A stretch of 64,000 nucleotides of DNA from UMGS1532 sp045542355 (GTDB lineage Bacteria; Bacillota; Clostridia; Oscillospirales; Acutalibacteraceae), in NCBI GenBank assembly GCA_045542355.1, contig JAZQKX010000011.1, positions 70,754 through 134,753 on the forward strand. The letters are read 5' to 3'. Under the pieces are notes generated by a model. That model searched no databases. It worked only from the letters and a program-made list of their open reading frames with translations, and was not told the origin of the DNA. Of this stretch, positions 7,975-16,159 are shown one piece after another (the first letter of the stretch is position 1; each line of letters starts with the position of its first letter). The position numbers were made by a program, and so were the translations under genes.

Positions 7975-9117
7975 TTAGTTGGTGATGGTGATTTCGGTGT
8001 CCTTATCGAAGATGTGGATGCGGGTGGTGTCGAAGGTAACCTTAATTTCGTCCTGAGGACGTGCGGTTGATTTAGGATCAACACGTGCAATGATGTTCTG
8101 ACCTGCGCAATCCATGTAGAGGTAGGTTTCAGCACCCATAAGCTCAGTAACTTCAACCTTAGCATCTACGATGCCCTCGGGCATGGAGGATAAGTACATT
8201 TGCTCATCGTGGATGTGCTCGGGACGAATACCGATAACAACTTCCTTGTCGATGTAGGGCTTGAGACAGTCTCTGTAGTTCTTCTCGTCGGGAATGGGAA
8301 GAAGGAACTTAACTTCCTTTTCAGTCTTGGTTGCTTCCTTGCCGAACTCAACAAAATACTTGCCTTCCTTCTCGCGGATGAGTGCATTGAGGAAGTTCAT
8401 CTGAGGAGAGCCCAAGAAACCGGCAACGAACTCGTTACAGGGCTTGTCGTAAAGATTCTGAGGAGTATCAACCTGCTGAACGACACCGTCTTTCATAACA
8501 ACGATTCTGGAGCCCATTGTCATAGCTTCAGTCTGGTCATGAGTAACGTAGATGAAGGTTGTACCTAATCTCTGGTGGAGTTTGGAAAGCTCGGTGCGCA
8601 TCTGTGCACGAAGCTTAGCATCAAGGTTTGAAAGAGGTTCGTCAAGCAAGAATACCTTAGGCTCACGAACGATAGCACGGCCCAAAGCAACACGCTGGCG
8701 CTGACCACCTGAAAGAGCCTTAGGCTTTCTTTCGAGAAGATGCTCGATATCGAGAACACGGGCAGCCTCTTCAACACGGCGCTTGATTTCATCCTTCGGA
8801 GTCTTGCGGAGTTTAAGACCAAAAGCCATGTTGTCGAAAACGGTCATGTGAGGATAGAGAGCGTAGTTCTGGAAAACCATTGCAATGTCTCTGTCTTTAG
8901 GTGCTACGTCATTAACCAGACGGTCGCCGATGTAGAGCTCACCCTCGGTGATTTCCTCGAGACCTGCTACCATACGCAATGTTGTAGATTTACCGCAACC
9001 GGAAGGTCCAACAAGAATAACGAATTCCTTGTCTTTGATTTCCATGTTGAAATCGGAAACAGCTACAACACCGCCTGCATATTTCTTATATATACCTTTA
9101 AGTGTTACGCTTGCCAT
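7975..9117 (-). CDS. ABC sugar importer ATPase, UgpC/MsmK type
   Basis: This 380-residue CUT1-type ATPase has Walker A GPSGCGKST near 38-46, signature LSGGQRQRVALGRA and Walker B VFLLDEPLSNLDAKLRAQMR. A C-terminal TOBE/MOP regulatory region of about 140 residues follows, with the family motif GIRPEHI. Proteins of this type hydrolyse ATP for oligosaccharide, maltose or glycerol-phosphate importers. No permease or solute-binding gene is adjacent, so this is probably a shared orphan ATPase serving several importers, as MsmK does in streptococci. The ribosome binding site AGGAGG lies 6 nt from the ATG. A TATAAT -10 is present at about 9167-9172 but the -35 is weak. Its own terminator follows at 7939-7957. 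Confidence 0.93.
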   Translation of the reverse strand: MASVTLKGIYKKYAGGVVAVSDFNMEIKDKEFVILVGPSGCGKSTTLRMVAGLEEITEGELYIGDRLVNDVAPKDRDIAMVFQNYALYPHMTVFDNMAFGLKLRKTPKDEIKRRVEEAARVLDIEHLLERKPKALSGGQRQRVALGRAIVREPKVFLLDEPLSNLDAKLRAQMRTELSKLHQRLGTTFIYVTHDQTEAMTMGSRIVVMKDGVVQQVDTPQNLYDKPCNEFVAGFLGSPQMNFLNALIREKEGKYFVEFGKEATKTEKEVKFLLPIPDEKNYRDCLKPYIDKEVVIGIRPEHIHDEQMYLSSMPEGIVDAKVEVTELMGAETYLYMDCAGQNIIARVDPKSTARPQDEIKVTFDTTRIHIFDKDTEITITN

Positions 9118-9265
9118 AATTGTCCTCCTAATTTATATTTGTGCATAGTTACACTTATTTACGAAATACATTATATCAAATCTAAACAAAAATATCTATG
9201 CTTTATCTGTATAAATATTAGCCTCAGATTTTGTTGAAAATGCATATATCCCACAAAGGGTCATG

Positions 9266-10021
9266 TTACTTTTTACCAAAAGTTTTAGGTCGATGTTGAC
9301 TTTTATTGTAATTGCTATATAGCATGTCCAATTCCCCGAGAGTGAGCGGTCGACATTCGCCAGGCTCCAAAGTTTCGTCTAAAACAACCTCTCCGATGGA
9401 CTCTCTTTCCAGCTCGTTAACTCCTAAATCTACCACTCCAAACATACGCTTGATTTGATGGTATTTACCCTCGTTAATGATTATGGTAGCTTTAGTTGGA
9501 GCGGATTTATCATAGCTCAAATAGGCGGGAAGGCATTTTGTTCCGTCTGCCAAAATGATCCCTTCTTTGAATGCTTTTACCGTTTCGTCTGTGACCTGTC
9601 CATCCAGCGTAACATTGTATTTTTTGCCAAGTCCGCTTTTAGGAGAAATCACATAATGGGCGAAATTTCCGTCGTCGGTTATAAGCAAAAGCCCTGTGGT
9701 ATCCTTATCCAGTCTGCCTACAGGGAAAAGGTCTTTTCTGAATAGCCCACGAGGAACTAAATCCACAACCGTCTTCCTCGACGAATCTCTTGAGGCAGAA
9801 AGCACACCTTTAGGTTTATTCATCATTATATAGACAAATTTACTATATGCTATAGCCTCTCCGTTTAAGGTGACGGTAACACAGCATGGGTCGATTTTAG
9901 CATCGCCTTTTTTGACCGTAGCGCCATCTATCTCTACCCTGCCCTGTGCAATCAGCTTTCGTACCTCACTGCGGGGCAATCCTTTTTGGGTTGCTATAAA
10001 TTTATCCAACCGTTCAGTCAT
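9266..10021 (-). CDS. 16S rRNA pseudouridine synthase, RsuA/RluB family
   Basis: This 251-residue protein has an N-terminal S4 RNA-binding domain (MTERLDKFIATQKGLPRSEVR) and the RsuA-type catalytic motif GRLDKDTTGLLLITDDG, whose Asp is the catalytic residue of pseudouridine synthases. RsuA isomerises a uridine of 16S rRNA; RluB/RluE relatives act on 23S rRNA. Length and the motif FAHYVISPKS favour RsuA-like, but the exact site is not certain. The start overlaps the upstream DUF4830-like gene by 8 nt, so the two are translationally coupled. Confidence 0.88.
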   Translation of the reverse strand: MTERLDKFIATQKGLPRSEVRKLIAQGRVEIDGATVKKGDAKIDPCCVTVTLNGEAIAYSKFVYIMMNKPKGVLSASRDSSRKTVVDLVPRGLFRKDLFPVGRLDKDTTGLLLITDDGNFAHYVISPKSGLGKKYNVTLDGQVTDETVKAFKEGIILADGTKCLPAYLSYDKSAPTKATIIINEGKYHQIKRMFGVVDLGVNELERESIGEVVLDETLEPGECRPLTLGELDMLYSNYNKSQHRPKTFGKK

Positions 10022-10493
10022 TTTGTTTTTCCTTTAAATCTTTTATATTTTCCTCGGCAGCTATTAAAGGCAGACACAGTCCGCCTTTCTCAAGGGTGGT
10101 GATATCACCGCCGATGATTTTATCCCGATATACAATCAGGTTTACTTTGGCTTCCTTTATGTCTCCAAACTTATCAAGCTTATATGTATACAACTGGGCG
10201 CCACAGCCTCTGTATCGGCTTAGATCAAAATTAGCCGAAATTTGAATTTCATTGTAGGCGGTATAGACGCTGTTAAACTCTTTAGGTATAAGAATGGTTT
10301 TTTGGGTTTCGGAATCGGTCACAGCCGTATATCCCTGCTTTTTGACATATTCCACGCGGTCCCCAACGGTCTCACCTTTGGGTAATATATTGGAAAAGAA
10401 CATAAAATGCCACGCCAAGGACATAACCGCAAGTAAAACGCATATAACAATCAATACGCGATCGCGGGAAAGCTTCAGCTTGAAAACGAACAT
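10014..10493 (-). CDS. Single-pass membrane protein, DUF4830-like
   Basis: This 159-residue protein has a basic cytoplasmic N-terminus, one TM helix at about 12-32 and a ~125-residue extracytoplasmic domain. The segments YVKKQGY, TILIPKEFNSVYTAYNEIQ and GCGAQLYTYKL resemble DUF4830, a small clostridial family of unknown function; I recognise this by pattern only. It overlaps the pseudouridine synthase gene by 8 nt. The GGAGG ribosome binding site is unusual because it lies inside the 3' arm of a terminator-like hairpin that follows ispF (see 10497-10541). Its translation may therefore depend on hairpin opening. Confidence 0.7.
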   Translation of the reverse strand: MFVFKLKLSRDRVLIVICVLLAVMSLAWHFMFFSNILPKGETVGDRVEYVKKQGYTAVTDSETQKTILIPKEFNSVYTAYNEIQISANFDLSRYRGCGAQLYTYKLDKFGDIKEAKVNLIVYRDKIIGGDITTLEKGGLCLPLIAAEENIKDLKEKQND

Positions 10494-10496
10494 ATA

Positions 10497-10541
10497 AAAA
10501 CCTCCGAAACATACTTAATTAATAAATATGCTCGGGGTAGG
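10497..10541 (-). promoter_or_regulatory. Terminator-like hairpin containing the next gene's RBS
   Basis: Reading leftward after ispF, AAAAACCT pairs with AGGTTTTT, and an inner imperfect stem CGAGCATA/TATGTTTCG lies around an AT-rich loop. The 3' arm contains GGAGG, the ribosome binding site of the DUF4830-like gene, whose ATG follows within about 6 nt. The same element can therefore end ispDF transcripts and mask translation initiation of the next gene. Confidence 0.6.
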
Positions 10542-10544
10542 TTT

Positions 10545-11012
10545 TTATTCTATAATACAAACAGCGTGAGCGGATATTCCCTCTTTTCTGCCTGTGAACC
10601 CAAGGTGTTCCTCGGTTGTTGCCTTAACATTTACGCAATCAGGAGAGATTTCACAAACATCTGCAATATTATGCTTCATTTGTTCTATATATTCAGCCAA
10701 CTTCGGAGACTGGGCAATTACCGTTGCATCGATATTTCCAACAGAATATCCTTTCTTGGAAATCAATTCTACAACCCGTCTTAAAAGCACTCTGGAATCA
10801 GCATCCTTAAAGCTCTCGTCGTTGTCGGGAAAATGCTTTCCGATATCACCCAACGCCGCGGCACCAAGCAGGGCATCAGATATCGCGTGGAGAAGAACAT
10901 CAGCATCGGAATGACCTAACAGACCTTTGTCATAAGAAATATTAACTCCGCCTAAAATAAGGCGTCTGCCCTCAACAAGCTTATGAACATCGTAACCATG
11001 TCCTATTCTCAT
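10545..11012 (-). CDS. ispF: 2-C-methyl-D-erythritol 2,4-cyclodiphosphate synthase
   Basis: IspF carries out the fifth step of the MEP isoprenoid pathway, cyclising CDP-methylerythritol phosphate with release of CMP. The 155 residues match the family. The N-terminal metal-binding motif GYDVHKL supplies Asp8 and His10. The conserved segments LLGHSDADVLLHAISDALLG and LGDIGKHFPD are present, and the C-terminal motif TTEEHLGFTGRKEGI completes the active site between subunits. The start overlaps ispD by 4 nt, giving a coupled ispD-ispF pair. The pair ends at the hairpin at 10497-10541. Confidence 0.97.
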   Translation of the reverse strand: MRIGHGYDVHKLVEGRRLILGGVNISYDKGLLGHSDADVLLHAISDALLGAAALGDIGKHFPDNDESFKDADSRVLLRRVVELISKKGYSVGNIDATVIAQSPKLAEYIEQMKHNIADVCEISPDCVNVKATTEEHLGFTGRKEGISAHAVCIIE

Positions 11013-11752
11013 GCTTTTTCTCCCCTTTTCCTTAAAATTCCCTCAGCGATCTCCACATCCTCGGGGGTTGTAATTTTAATATTCTCATAGCTTCCATCAA
11101 CTACATATACCGTCTTGCCCGTTCTTTCAAGAAGCTGACAGTCATCGGTGATAGAACTATCTGTATTTTCATCCAAGGCGGTCTTATACGAAGACATCAG
11201 GAACCCCTGCGGAGTTTGTATAGCCACAAGTGAGCTACGGTTGGGGGTTTCGATTATCTTACCCGAGGAGTCCACAATCTTAACCGTATCCTTAAGAGGC
11301 ACAGCTGGGGCGGCGGCTCCGTAAAGCTCAACCGCTTCCTTAACGGATTCTATTATTTCTTGGGATACCAACGGTCTTGCGCCGTCATGAATAAGTACAA
11401 TATCTGTATCTGTGCCACAAGCGGTAATTCCACGCTTTACAGATTCAGCGCGGGTGTCTCCGCCCTCAACCAAGTCGGTAACCTTTTTAAAGCCATTCTG
11501 AGCCACGAGATTCTGCACTTCGTTGACGATATCCTGCCTTAAAACCAGCACGATGTTGTCTATACATTCACTTTTCTCGAAAGCGGAAATACTACGTCCT
11601 ATAACAGGAACACCTGCTATAGGACAGGTTATCTTGTCGATTTCGCCCATACGGGTCGCATTGCCTGCAGCAACGATTACAGCGGTGGTTTTACCGCTGT
11701 TTTCCACCGACGAGAAGCTTAATTTGAATTCGGGTTTTAAATCTACTGGCAT
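11009..11752 (-). CDS. ispD: 2-C-methyl-D-erythritol 4-phosphate cytidylyltransferase
   Basis: IspD couples CTP to methylerythritol phosphate, the third MEP-pathway step, supplying the precursor chain that leads to the substrate of IspF. The nucleotide-binding motif VIVAAGNATRMG begins near residue 25. HDGARPLVS and TPQGF are also characteristic. The protein has about 20 extra residues before the usual start and no closer ATG, so the annotated start at 11752 is kept. The 247-residue length is slightly long for that reason. It overlaps ispF by 4 nt. A perfect 10-bp hairpin (11773-11802) precedes it. Confidence 0.95.
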   Translation of the reverse strand: MPVDLKPEFKLSFSSVENSGKTTAVIVAAGNATRMGEIDKITCPIAGVPVIGRSISAFEKSECIDNIVLVLRQDIVNEVQNLVAQNGFKKVTDLVEGGDTRAESVKRGITACGTDTDIVLIHDGARPLVSQEIIESVKEAVELYGAAAPAVPLKDTVKIVDSSGKIIETPNRSSLVAIQTPQGFLMSSYKTALDENTDSSITDDCQLLERTGKTVYVVDGSYENIKITTPEDVEIAEGILRKRGEKA

Positions 11753-11772
11753 AATAAAATCCTCTACTTAAC

Positions 11773-11802
11773 AAATGGACTGCCAACGAGGACAGTCCAT
11801 TT
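11773..11802 (-). terminator. Hairpin between the CD1247-like gene and ispD
   Basis: The perfect inverted repeat AAATGGACTG/CAGTCCATTT has a 10-nt loop and lies between the CD1247-like gene and ispD. The downstream T-run is short and interrupted (ATTTGTT), so it may be a weak terminator or an mRNA-processing element. Confidence 0.55.
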
Positions 11803-11821
11803 AGTGTTACTCAAATAAGAA

Positions 11822-12229
11822 TTATTCTTCTTCGCAGCCTTCGCAATCCTCACAGTTGCACTCGAAATCAAATTCAAGCTCTTCACCGCAGTTAGGACAG
11901 TCGATACCGCCGTCGAGCAAGGTCTCCTCATCTAAATAGATGGTATCGTTGCACTTAGGACAGGTAACCTCATAAAGTTCCTCATCCTCGTCATCGTCGT
12001 CTTCTTCGTCTTCATCGTAGAAATCTTCTTCGATGCTGGAGAGATCCTCGTCGATTTCGTCAACCTGCTGAGCAAGTTCGTAAACATCGTCTTCTACCTC
12101 TGCGATGTTCTCGGAAATGTCGTCGAGACATTCGATGATTGCCTTAATGAGTTTAGCTTCCTTGCTATCTGCTAAATCAAGACCCTCAGCGAGGCCCTTG
12201 ATATATGCTACCTTTTCAGAAACGGTCAT
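11822..12229 (-). CDS. CD1247-like acidic protein with C-terminal zinc ribbon
   Basis: This 135-residue protein has an N-terminal helical module of about 60 residues (MTVSEKVAYIKGLAEGLDL) matching the clostridial CD1247 N-terminal family. An extremely acidic Asp/Glu run follows at about 70-85, then a zinc ribbon with CPKC and CPNC, and a Cys/Glu-rich tail (CNCEDCEGCEEE). The tail could bind another metal. The function is unknown. It is found with efp in many Clostridia, as here, where it lies 57 nt downstream of efp. The ribosome binding site AAAGGAG is well placed. Confidence 0.8.
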   Translation of the reverse strand: MTVSEKVAYIKGLAEGLDLADSKEAKLIKAIIECLDDISENIAEVEDDVYELAQQVDEIDEDLSSIEEDFYDEDEEDDDDEDEELYEVTCPKCNDTIYLDEETLLDGGIDCPNCGEELEFDFECNCEDCEGCEEE

Positions 12230-12286
12230 GTTTAAAACTCCTTTCTAATATACATGCTGGATAATTTCTGCTAAAAATCTGCGAAA

Positions 12287-12844
12287 TTATGCTCTTTCCA
12301 TGTATTCGCCTGTACGGGTGTCGATACGAATCATGTCGCCCTCGTTGATGAAGAGAGGAACTCTGATTTCGGCACCTGTTTCAAGTGTTGCAGGCTTGGT
12401 TGCGTTTGTCGCGGTGTCACCCTTGAAGCCAGGCTCGGTTTCGGTTACCTGAAGTTCAACAAAGGTGGGGGGTTCGAGACCGAACACATTGCCCTTGTAG
12501 AAAAGAACCTTACAAATCATATCCTCTTTAACGAACTTGAAGTTGTCGCCAAGGTCGGATTCGTTAACAGGAACCATATCATAGGTCTCGGGGTCCATGA
12601 AATAGTAAAGACCGCCGTCGTTATAAGAATACTGCATTTCCTTGCGCTCAATAAAAGCGGTGGGGAATTTTTCGGTAGGGTTGAAGGTTTTTTCAACAAC
12701 TGAGCCACCGATTACATCTCTTATCTTTGTGCGAACAAAAGCCGCGCCCTTGCCAGGTTTAACGTGCTGGAACTCGATGATCTGGTATACGTTACCATCC
12801 ATTTCAAAAGTTACACCGTTACGAAAATCTCCGGCTGTTACCAT
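12287..12844 (-). CDS. efp: Elongation factor P
   Basis: EF-P rescues ribosomes stalled at polyproline stretches. The 185 residues contain the three beta-barrel domains of the family: an N-terminal KOW-like domain with the exposed loop HVKPGKGAAFVRT, a central OB domain, and a C-terminal OB domain with RVPLFINEGDMIRIDTRTGEY. The conserved lysine in PGKG (about residue 32) is the one modified in other bacteria. No EpmA, EpmB or YmfI-type modification gene is in the window. It has its own strong sigma-A promoter at 12878-12906 and a good AGG ribosome binding site. Confidence 0.98.
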   Translation of the reverse strand: MVTAGDFRNGVTFEMDGNVYQIIEFQHVKPGKGAAFVRTKIRDVIGGSVVEKTFNPTEKFPTAFIERKEMQYSYNDGGLYYFMDPETYDMVPVNESDLGDNFKFVKEDMICKVLFYKGNVFGLEPPTFVELQVTETEPGFKGDTATNATKPATLETGAEIRVPLFINEGDMIRIDTRTGEYMERA

Positions 12845-12877
12845 AAGTAAATACCTCCAATATTTTAATACATGTTA

Positions 12878-12906
12878 ATTCTATAACATTTTTTCTGAAT
12901 TTTCAA
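12878..12906 (-). promoter_or_regulatory. Sigma-A promoter of efp
   Basis: Reading leftward, the -35 TTGAAA is at 12901-12906, the spacer is 17 nt and the -10 TAGAAT is at 12878-12883. It lies directly after the stop codon of the upstream peptidase gene, so efp can be expressed independently of the aroQ-peptidase pair. Confidence 0.75.
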
Positions 12907-12909
12907 TAG

Positions 12910-13965
12910 TTATTTGAGAATTATAAGGTTTTTTTGCGAATTTGTAAGGTTTCCGGAGCCATTTTCGGTGACATATAACATATCCTCAATACGAACTCCG
13001 AATTTTCCCTCGATATAAATGCCTGGCTCTACCGTCACAACATTGCCGACAGTAAGAATTTTTGCTGAGTTTGGAGAAAGGTTAGGCTCTTCGTGAATCT
13101 CAAGACCTACACCGTGGCCTGTGCTGTGCTGAAAGCATTTTCCGTAACCCGCTTTTTCAATTACACTCCTTGCGGCAAGGTCAACCGCCTTAGCCTCTAC
13201 CCCGCTTCTAATACTCTCGATGGCGTTGAGCTGAGCCTGTAATACAGTATTATAGACTCTTTCCATTTCTTCGGTTACATAGCCCACCGCAACAGTTCTG
13301 GTCATATCTGAGCAGTAGCCTTTATATATTCCGCCGAAATCCATGGTGACAAAATCTCCCGATTCTATTGGCTTGTCGGTTGGTACTCCGTGGGGCATTG
13401 AGGTGTTTTTTCCGGAAATGGCTATTGTCTCAAAAGACATGCCATCTGCACCGAGTCTCTGCATTTCATATTCAAGGCGAAGTTTTATCTCCCTTTCGGT
13501 TATACCCACCTTGATAAAATTGAGAATGTTTTGGAATGCTCCCTCGGCTGAGCGCTGCGCCCTGATTATGCACTCCACCTCAGCCTCGGTTTTAACACTT
13601 CGGGCAGATAGAATAAGATCGGATAACTTTTCGGAGGCTTCAGCCTTTACCTCACCGAACTGCTCCTTTAAAAGTTTATCCTGACACAGGGTGATTTCAG
13701 CTTCATACTTAATAGCGGTGATTCCAAATTCACGGGTTATATCCCCTATTGCATCCCCGAGCTTTCCAAGTAGTCGCACTTCTACATCGGGATATGTCTT
13801 GCTTTTCGCCGCTTCAATATAACGGCTGTCCACGTAAAGTATCTTCCTGCCACCGATTATAAACAAATATCCAAGACTCGATTTGAAACCCGTCAGGTGG
13901 TGGCGATTAATATCGGTGATTATAAGGGCATTATGCTGACTTAAATAACCTTGGAGTTCCTCCAT
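12910..13965 (-). CDS. M24 family Xaa-Pro peptidase
   Basis: This 351-residue cytoplasmic metallopeptidase cleaves dipeptides or peptides with proline in the second position. An N-terminal creatinase-like domain of about 120 residues is followed by the pita-bread catalytic domain. The metal ligands are visible: FVTMDFGG, YCSDMTRTVAVG, STGHGVGLEIHEEP (His) and EPGIYIEGKFGVRIED (two Glu). The ATG at 13965 was chosen because it overlaps the aroQ stop (TGATG) and has AAGGAG 8 nt upstream, rather than the TTG codon two positions earlier. It is paired with aroQ upstream and efp downstream, a common clostridial order. Confidence 0.93.
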   Translation of the reverse strand: MEELQGYLSQHNALIITDINRHHLTGFKSSLGYLFIIGGRKILYVDSRYIEAAKSKTYPDVEVRLLGKLGDAIGDITREFGITAIKYEAEITLCQDKLLKEQFGEVKAEASEKLSDLILSARSVKTEAEVECIIRAQRSAEGAFQNILNFIKVGITEREIKLRLEYEMQRLGADGMSFETIAISGKNTSMPHGVPTDKPIESGDFVTMDFGGIYKGYCSDMTRTVAVGYVTEEMERVYNTVLQAQLNAIESIRSGVEAKAVDLAARSVIEKAGYGKCFQHSTGHGVGLEIHEEPNLSPNSAKILTVGNVVTVEPGIYIEGKFGVRIEDMLYVTENGSGNLTNSQKNLIILK

Positions 13966-14396
13966 CAACAAAGCTCCTTCATGGCATTTACAGCCAACAT
14001 ATAACTATTCTTGCCAAAACCTGCAATAGTACCTACACACACAGGAGAAATCACTGAGGTATGACGGAATTCTTCGCGGGAATGGGGATTAGAAATATGC
14101 ACCTCAATGAAAGGCTTATTCACCGAGCGAATGGCGTCGTGGATAGCGTAGCTGTAATGGGTATATGCACCGGCATTTATGATACATCCATCATAATCGG
14201 TTAATATCTCATGGATTTTAGACACGATATCCCCCTCGCAATTTGACTGGTAAAAGTCACAGGAGAAGCCCATAGCCGAAGCGTAGGTTTTAATGGAAGC
14301 GTTGATGTCATCCAAAGTTTCGTTTCCGTAGATTTCGGGCTCACGGCGACCTGTCATGTTAAGGTTTGGACCGTTAAGAATAAGCAACTTTTTCAT
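13965..14396 (-). CDS. aroQ: Type II 3-dehydroquinate dehydratase
   Basis: AroQ dehydrates 3-dehydroquinate to 3-dehydroshikimate in the shikimate pathway. The 143 residues match the type II dodecameric enzyme. The N-terminal LNGPNLNMTGRREPEIYG supplies the catalytic arginine and flexible-loop tyrosine. INAGAYTHYSYAIHDAI and EVHISNPHSREEFRHTS complete the active site. The stop overlaps the following M24 peptidase start (TGATG). It lies 13 nt after the endonuclease IV-like gene. No other aro gene is in the window. Confidence 0.97.
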   Translation of the reverse strand: MKKLLILNGPNLNMTGRREPEIYGNETLDDINASIKTYASAMGFSCDFYQSNCEGDIVSKIHEILTDYDGCIINAGAYTHYSYAIHDAIRSVNKPFIEVHISNPHSREEFRHTSVISPVCVGTIAGFGKNSYMLAVNAMKELC

Positions 14397-14409
14397 GTGG
14401 TATCATCCT

Positions 14410-15264
14410 TTACTTTGAAATTGAAATATAGTAATCCTTCATCATCTTGGCATCCTCGGCCTGAGTGCCTGCGGATTCGCAGATAATGGTGGGACTGCAG
14501 TTCTTTTTAACTATGAGATTTATAGCGGGTTCAAAATCGGGACCGAAGACCGTGTCGGTAAAAGTCAGGTGCTTTTTCTCTCCACCGGTGGTATATTCAA
14601 TCTTGGAGAAATGAGAATGGAATTCGCGGAGTCGCGACACACCCAAGCGGTTTTCTATGCTATCGAAAACCACCTCAAAATCCGCCTCGGTTTTAAGTCC
14701 GCCGAGAGTTCGGGCGTTAAGGTGACCAAAATCGATGCAAGGAAGCAGACGTTCGTCTAATTCGCAAAGCGCCAACACCTCGTCCAATGTGCCAAGCTGA
14801 TTTATTTTGCCCATGGTTTCGGGACAAATTCTGATATTTGACAGTCCCTCACTGTCGAGAGCAGATATTGCCATTTTCATGGTGTCTATTGCGAGAGCAA
14901 GGGCTTCCTCGCGGGAGATTTTTCCGCAGGAACCTGTGTGCACAATTATTCTTTCGCCACCCATAGCGTTGACAGCTCTGGCTGACTGGAGAATATAGTT
15001 AACAGAATTAATGCGCTTTTCCTCCTCCACCGAGGACATGGATATATAGTAAGGTGCGTGGAGTGAAAGACGTATCCCCTTTTCGGCGGCTAAACGGCCA
15101 AGCTCTATAGCTTTTTCTTCACCTATGTTAACTCCTCTGCCGCACTGGTATTCATAAGCATCGAGACCCATTGCCTCGATATATTTGGGCACATCCAGAG
15201 TGCCTTTATATTTCATAGCTGTAAAGGATTCGGAATTACCCGCAGGACCGAAATACGCAGACAT
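14410..15264 (-). CDS. Endonuclease IV-like TIM-barrel protein
   Basis: This 284-residue protein belongs to the AP endonuclease 2 family, whose Nfo members cut DNA 5' of abasic sites with three zinc ions. Most ligands can be matched: His in LSLHAPYY, His in IVHTGS, Glu in ICPETMG, Asp and His in CIDFGHLNAR, His in REFHSHF, His in GGEKKHLTF and Glu in IICESAG. Where E. coli Nfo has Asp two residues before the last His, this protein has Lys, with Glu one residue further away. This could be a subfamily trait or an altered third zinc site. The start follows the yqeG stop directly, with GGGAGG upstream. An isomerase-like role for this fold is not excluded. Confidence 0.75.
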   Translation of the reverse strand: MSAYFGPAGNSESFTAMKYKGTLDVPKYIEAMGLDAYEYQCGRGVNIGEEKAIELGRLAAEKGIRLSLHAPYYISMSSVEEEKRINSVNYILQSARAVNAMGGERIIVHTGSCGKISREEALALAIDTMKMAISALDSEGLSNIRICPETMGKINQLGTLDEVLALCELDERLLPCIDFGHLNARTLGGLKTEADFEVVFDSIENRLGVSRLREFHSHFSKIEYTTGGEKKHLTFTDTVFGPDFEPAINLIVKKNCSPTIICESAGTQAEDAKMMKDYYISISK

Positions 15265-15750
15265 CTACTGCACCTCCCATTTCTTATAAATTTTTCTTTC
15301 TAAATATCTTCTGATTTTAAAGCTGAGCTTATCTTCAAGAAGAATTGGTTTCAAAAGGATGATGTGGGTGCCTGTAAGTTTTGCGCCCAAGAGGTCGGTG
15401 AAAAACTGGTCGCCGCAAAGGGCGATTTCCCCACGCTTTATCCCCAAACGTTTAGCGCCTCTGAAATACCCAAAGGGCAAGGGCTTGAGTCCTAAGGAAA
15501 TATAAGGAAGACCTATCCTTTCGGCAAAGGGTCTCACTCTTTTATCCTTGGAATTGGAAAATACCAACAAAGGAATCCCTGCATCTGTCATCTTGGCAAT
15601 CCATTCCATAAGTCCGGTCGTCAACTCGGTGCCGTGGTGGGTGGAAAGGGTGTTGTCTACATCCAAAAGCAGAGCTTTAATATTAAGCTCCCTCAACATA
15701 TCGGGAGTTATATCTGTAACTCTATTGAGCATTAAATCGGGTTTAAACAT
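15265..15750 (-). CDS. YqeG family HAD IIIA phosphatase
   Basis: This 161-residue HAD-superfamily hydrolase of the YqeG type has motif I LLLDVDNTLSTHHG (nucleophile and acid/base Asp), motif II LVFSNSKDKR, a Lys/Arg-rich middle and motif IV CGDQFFTDLLGAKL. The physiological substrate of bacterial YqeG is not established; related mitochondrial enzymes dephosphorylate phosphatidylglycerophosphate. In Bacillus the gene sits with yqeH-aroE-yhbY-nadD, whereas here it is separated from yhbY-nadD and abuts the endonuclease IV-like gene (stop and next ATG adjacent). Confidence 0.88.
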   Translation of the reverse strand: MFKPDLMLNRVTDITPDMLRELNIKALLLDVDNTLSTHHGTELTTGLMEWIAKMTDAGIPLLVFSNSKDKRVRPFAERIGLPYISLGLKPLPFGYFRGAKRLGIKRGEIALCGDQFFTDLLGAKLTGTHIILLKPILLEDKLSFKIRRYLERKIYKKWEVQ

Positions 15751-15872
15751 AAATTATCTCCATTTGTAAGCACCGCCGATTTTTTCGGAGGGCAAAGTGT
15801 GGAATTTGCAGTAAAGCCTTGTGCCTTACAAAAATGAACACAAGCAAAGCGGAAAAATCAAAATATAAAAAT

Positions 15873-15923
15873 GGCTGTCTCACTTAGAACGGCATCCTTT
15901 TTGGGTGCCGCGGTGAAACAGCC
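15873..15923 (-). terminator. rpsU terminator
   Basis: Reading leftward, a long two-part hairpin (GGCTGTTTCAC with GTGAGACAGCC outside, GGCACCC with GGATGCC inside, loop AAAAA) is followed by ATTTTTAT. It lies directly after rpsU and ahead of yqeG, so yqeG is probably separately transcribed or reached by read-through. Confidence 0.8.
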
Positions 15924-15930
15924 TTTTTGA

Positions 15931-16107
15931 TTAGCGGAACTTGCGCTTACGTGCAGCTTCAGACTTCTTCTTACGCTTTACGGAAGGCTTTTCGTAATGC
16001 TCTCTTTTACGTACTTCTTGAATAACGCCGTCTTTCGCGGTCTGTCTCTTGAAGCGTCTGAGTGCATTATCGAGCGATTCGTTCTCTTTAACTCTAACTT
16101 GGCTCAT
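15931..16107 (-). CDS. rpsU: 30S ribosomal protein S21
   Basis: This is a 58-residue basic protein, starting at ATG 16107 and ending at TAA 15931. The sequence MSQVRVKENESLDNALRRF, followed by KRQTAKDGVIQEVRKREHYE and a Lys/Arg-rich tail, is the typical bS21 sequence of the small subunit. The ribosome binding site region GGAGGGAGGG is strong. It has a consensus promoter (16160-16189) and its own terminator (15873-15923), so it forms a monocistronic unit. Confidence 0.97.
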   Translation of the reverse strand: MSQVRVKENESLDNALRRFKRQTAKDGVIQEVRKREHYEKPSVKRKKKSEAARKRKFR

Positions 16108-16159
16108 CTATATTCCCTCCCTCCGTGAATTTGGAAGATAAAATCAAATTATCTTTAAG

